The notes under the pieces: model-generated
What the model was told of the DNA's origin: nothing
Seen by the model: only the letters and a program-made list of their open reading frames with translations
The model's database searches: none
Part shown: one piece after another, positions 62,554-64,000 of the stretch
Layout of the letters: each line of letters begins with the position of its first letter
Position numbering within the stretch: the first letter of the stretch is position 1
Position numbers and translations under genes: made by a program
Assembly (NCBI RefSeq): GCF_018069875.1
Contig: NZ_JAGQDF010000001.1
Coordinates: 372,001-436,000 of the forward strand
Source: Ideonella alba
GTDB taxonomy: Bacteria > Pseudomonadota > Gammaproteobacteria > Burkholderiales > Burkholderiaceae_C
Reading direction: 5' to 3'
DNA: 64,000 nt

Positions 62554-64000
62554 CGCGTGGACTCCAGCGTGATCGTCAGCGGCGGCGCGGGCAGCGCCAG
62601 TTCGCGGCCCTGCCAGGGCAGCGTCTGGCCCTGGGCATCGCGGGCGGTGGGCAGCGGCGCGCCCTCGGGCCAGCGCAGGCGCAGGCCGCCGGCAGGGGGG
62701 GAATCCAGCGCCTGCACGGCCAGCGTCCAGCCACCGGTCATGGGTGTCAGCGACCAGCCCAGCGGACCGTGCGAGGTGCGCAGGCCGCGCACTGCCCAGG
62801 GTTCACCCAGCCAGGCGGCGCGCAGGCCCGCACCGATCACCAGGCTGCGGTCGTGCTCGCGCTCGTAGGCCAGTGCATCCAGTGCGCTGCGCAGGTAGTC
62901 GGAGCTGACCCAGGCGTGCGGCATGTCGCCCAGGAAGTGCACCTGGCGCGGGCGGCGCATCACCACCTCGGCCCACTGGTTCCAGCCGGCGGGGCGCTGG
63001 TCGGCGAAGAAGAAGTCCAGCATCTGCCAGGCGCGCTCGCCCTGGCCCAGGCGCAGCAGCGCGCCGACGCTGCGCAACTCGTAGGGCGTGTAGTCGGCCC
63101 AGTCGCGCTGACCCAGGCGGCGCGCCTCGGCCTCCTGCCAGTAGCGCTCGAAGGTGGCCTGCAGCCATTCGGCGGGCAGCAGGTCATCGGCCTGCGCGGG
63201 GCTGAGGGCCACGGTGGTGGAGGTGGCATCGAAGTCGCCCAGTTCGGCGGCGCCGGGAATGAAGGTGATGCCCTTGGCCTGCATCGCGCGGGCGATGGAG
63301 GTGCGCAGTTCGGTGGCGAACTCGTCGCGCCAGCCGGCCCAGCGGGTGGCGCTGGCAGGGTCGCCCATCGCCCGGGCCAGCGCCGGTGCGTCGCGGTAGC
63401 CGCGCAGCGCCCAGAAGTTGTCCCAGTACGAGTGCATGGGTTTCTCGGAGTAGCCCTCGTGACTGATCGAGGCGGGCATCAGGCCGAAGAAGGCGTCACG
63501 GCCGGGGGCGCGGTTGGCATCGGTGCGCTCGCTCTGGCGCAGCGATTCCATGTAGGCCACCACGCGCTGCACGCGTGGCCAGTGGCGCTGCAGGAAGGCG
63601 CGGTCGCCGGTGTGCTGCCACACCAGCATCACCGCATGCAGATACTGGCCGTGGCTGTCGTTCTCGGGCACCGGGTCGGCGCCGCGGCGGTCGATGCAGC
63701 AGGGCACCTTGCCGTTGGCGAACAGGCGCTCGCCGAACCAGTCGACGAAGTCGCGCGAGGCCTCCGCTTCGCCCGCGCGCAGCAGACCCTCCACCATCAT
63801 CGCGCCGTCGCGGATCCAGCTGCGCGCGTAGCTGCGGGTGCCCGGCTGCAGCGCCGGGCCATCGCGGCTGATCAGGATCTGCGCCATTGCGCTGCGCAGG
63901 CTGTCGGCCACCCGCTGCGCGGCGGCGGGCAGCTGCAGCGTGACGGCGCCCAGGCGTTGGCGCCAGGCGGTGGCGATGCGCTCGAAGCGGGCGTCCAGAC
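62550..64000 (-). CDS. six-hairpin glycosidase-like protein, C-terminal part (runs off window)
   Basis: At least 480 residues of an (alpha/alpha)6-type glycoside hydrolase are visible; the N-terminus lies beyond 64000. Motifs include RSYARSWIRDGAMMVEGLLRAG (residues about 54-75 of the visible part), WVSSDYLRSALDAL and YSEKPMHSYWDNFWALRG. It resembles GH15/amylo-glucosidase-like or GH63-like proteins; the exact family is uncertain. It overlaps the esterase start by 4 bp, so the three carbohydrate genes form one operon. Confidence 0.75.
   Translation of the reverse strand, partial: LDARFERIATAWRQRLGAVTLQLPAAAQRVADSLRSAMAQILISRDGPALQPGTRSYARSWIRDGAMMVEGLLRAGEAEASRDFVDWFGERLFANGKVPCCIDRRGADPVPENDSHGQYLHAVMLVWQHTGDRAFLQRHWPRVQRVVAYMESLRQSERTDANRAPGRDAFFGLMPASISHEGYSEKPMHSYWDNFWALRGYRDAPALARAMGDPASATRWAGWRDEFATELRTSIARAMQAKGITFIPGAAELGDFDATSTTVALSPAQADDLLPAEWLQATFERYWQEAEARRLGQRDWADYTPYELRSVGALLRLGQGERAWQMLDFFFADQRPAGWNQWAEVVMRRPRQVHFLGDMPHAWVSSDYLRSALDALAYEREHDRSLVIGAGLRAAWLGEPWAVRGLRTSHGPLGWSLTPMTGGWTLAVQALDSPPAGGLRLRWPEGAPLPTARDAQGQTLPWQGRELALPAPPLTITLESTR

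Overview
The window is GC-rich, densely packed bacterial chromosome with no rRNA, tRNA, phage or insertion-sequence genes that I can see. Gene content and order (xseB-ispA-dxs with folE2, glgC-glgA-glgP, rdgC, Bug-type binding protein, HutF/HutG histidine pathway) point to a betaproteobacterium of the order Burkholderiales, perhaps near Leptothrix, Rubrivivax or Ideonella. That placement is inference from gene families and base composition; no marker gene was compared.

Layout. 1-15.6 kb is housekeeping and small catabolic units: the end of a PHP phosphoesterase, a glutamine-synthetase-family ligase, a 530-bp gene-free repeat-like stretch, a Rieske oxygenase divergent from xseB-ispA-dxs and folE2, a secreted intradiol-dioxygenase-like lipoprotein, a nitronate monooxygenase, a CoA-transferase/HMG-CoA-lyase pair with a divergent IclR regulator, a MuiA-like protein, and bfd/bfr behind a Fur-like site. 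15.6-19.9 kb holds panC-panB, a TrpB2-type synthase and an NAD-type isocitrate dehydrogenase.

The centre (19.9-36.4 kb, all minus strand) is one tightly spaced or overlapping gene train and is the most unusual part. In transcription order it encodes a membrane cytochrome b-like protein, a 24-heme periplasmic cytochrome, a giant cytochrome with about 42 heme sites built from 477-bp repeats, an AMIN/TPR-like plus beta-barrel outer-membrane protein, the complete cytochrome c maturation set CcmABCDEFGHI, and a membrane-anchored iron-sulfur flavoprotein. Together they look like a self-contained trans-envelope electron conduit shipped with its own heme-attachment machinery, similar from memory to the PCC3 porin-cytochrome clusters of neutrophilic iron oxidisers. 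The giant cytochrome is broken in this sequence by a perfect 77-bp tandem duplication that shifts the frame; it equals one 477-bp module minus 400 bp. Paired TGTGC/GCACA palindromes precede the train, and a nine-heme cytochrome lies nearby at 39.5-41.1 kb.

36.6-39.2 kb carries nudB, an EEP-family nuclease/phosphatase and a ClsB-like phospholipase-D protein. 41.2-50.4 kb is the histidine utilisation locus (hutCDIGF leftward, hutU and hutH rightward, a Bug protein gene between the last two). 50.4-50.8 kb has an orphan UreE N-domain with a His-rich tail. 51-56.2 kb is a glycogen unit, 56.3-57.6 kb a hypothetical gene and rdgC, and 58.5-64 kb a minus-strand carbohydrate cluster (GH94-like, esterase lipoprotein, glycosidase running off the window). 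Coordinates and motifs come from reading the sequence; functions come from recalled family features, and no database search was run.
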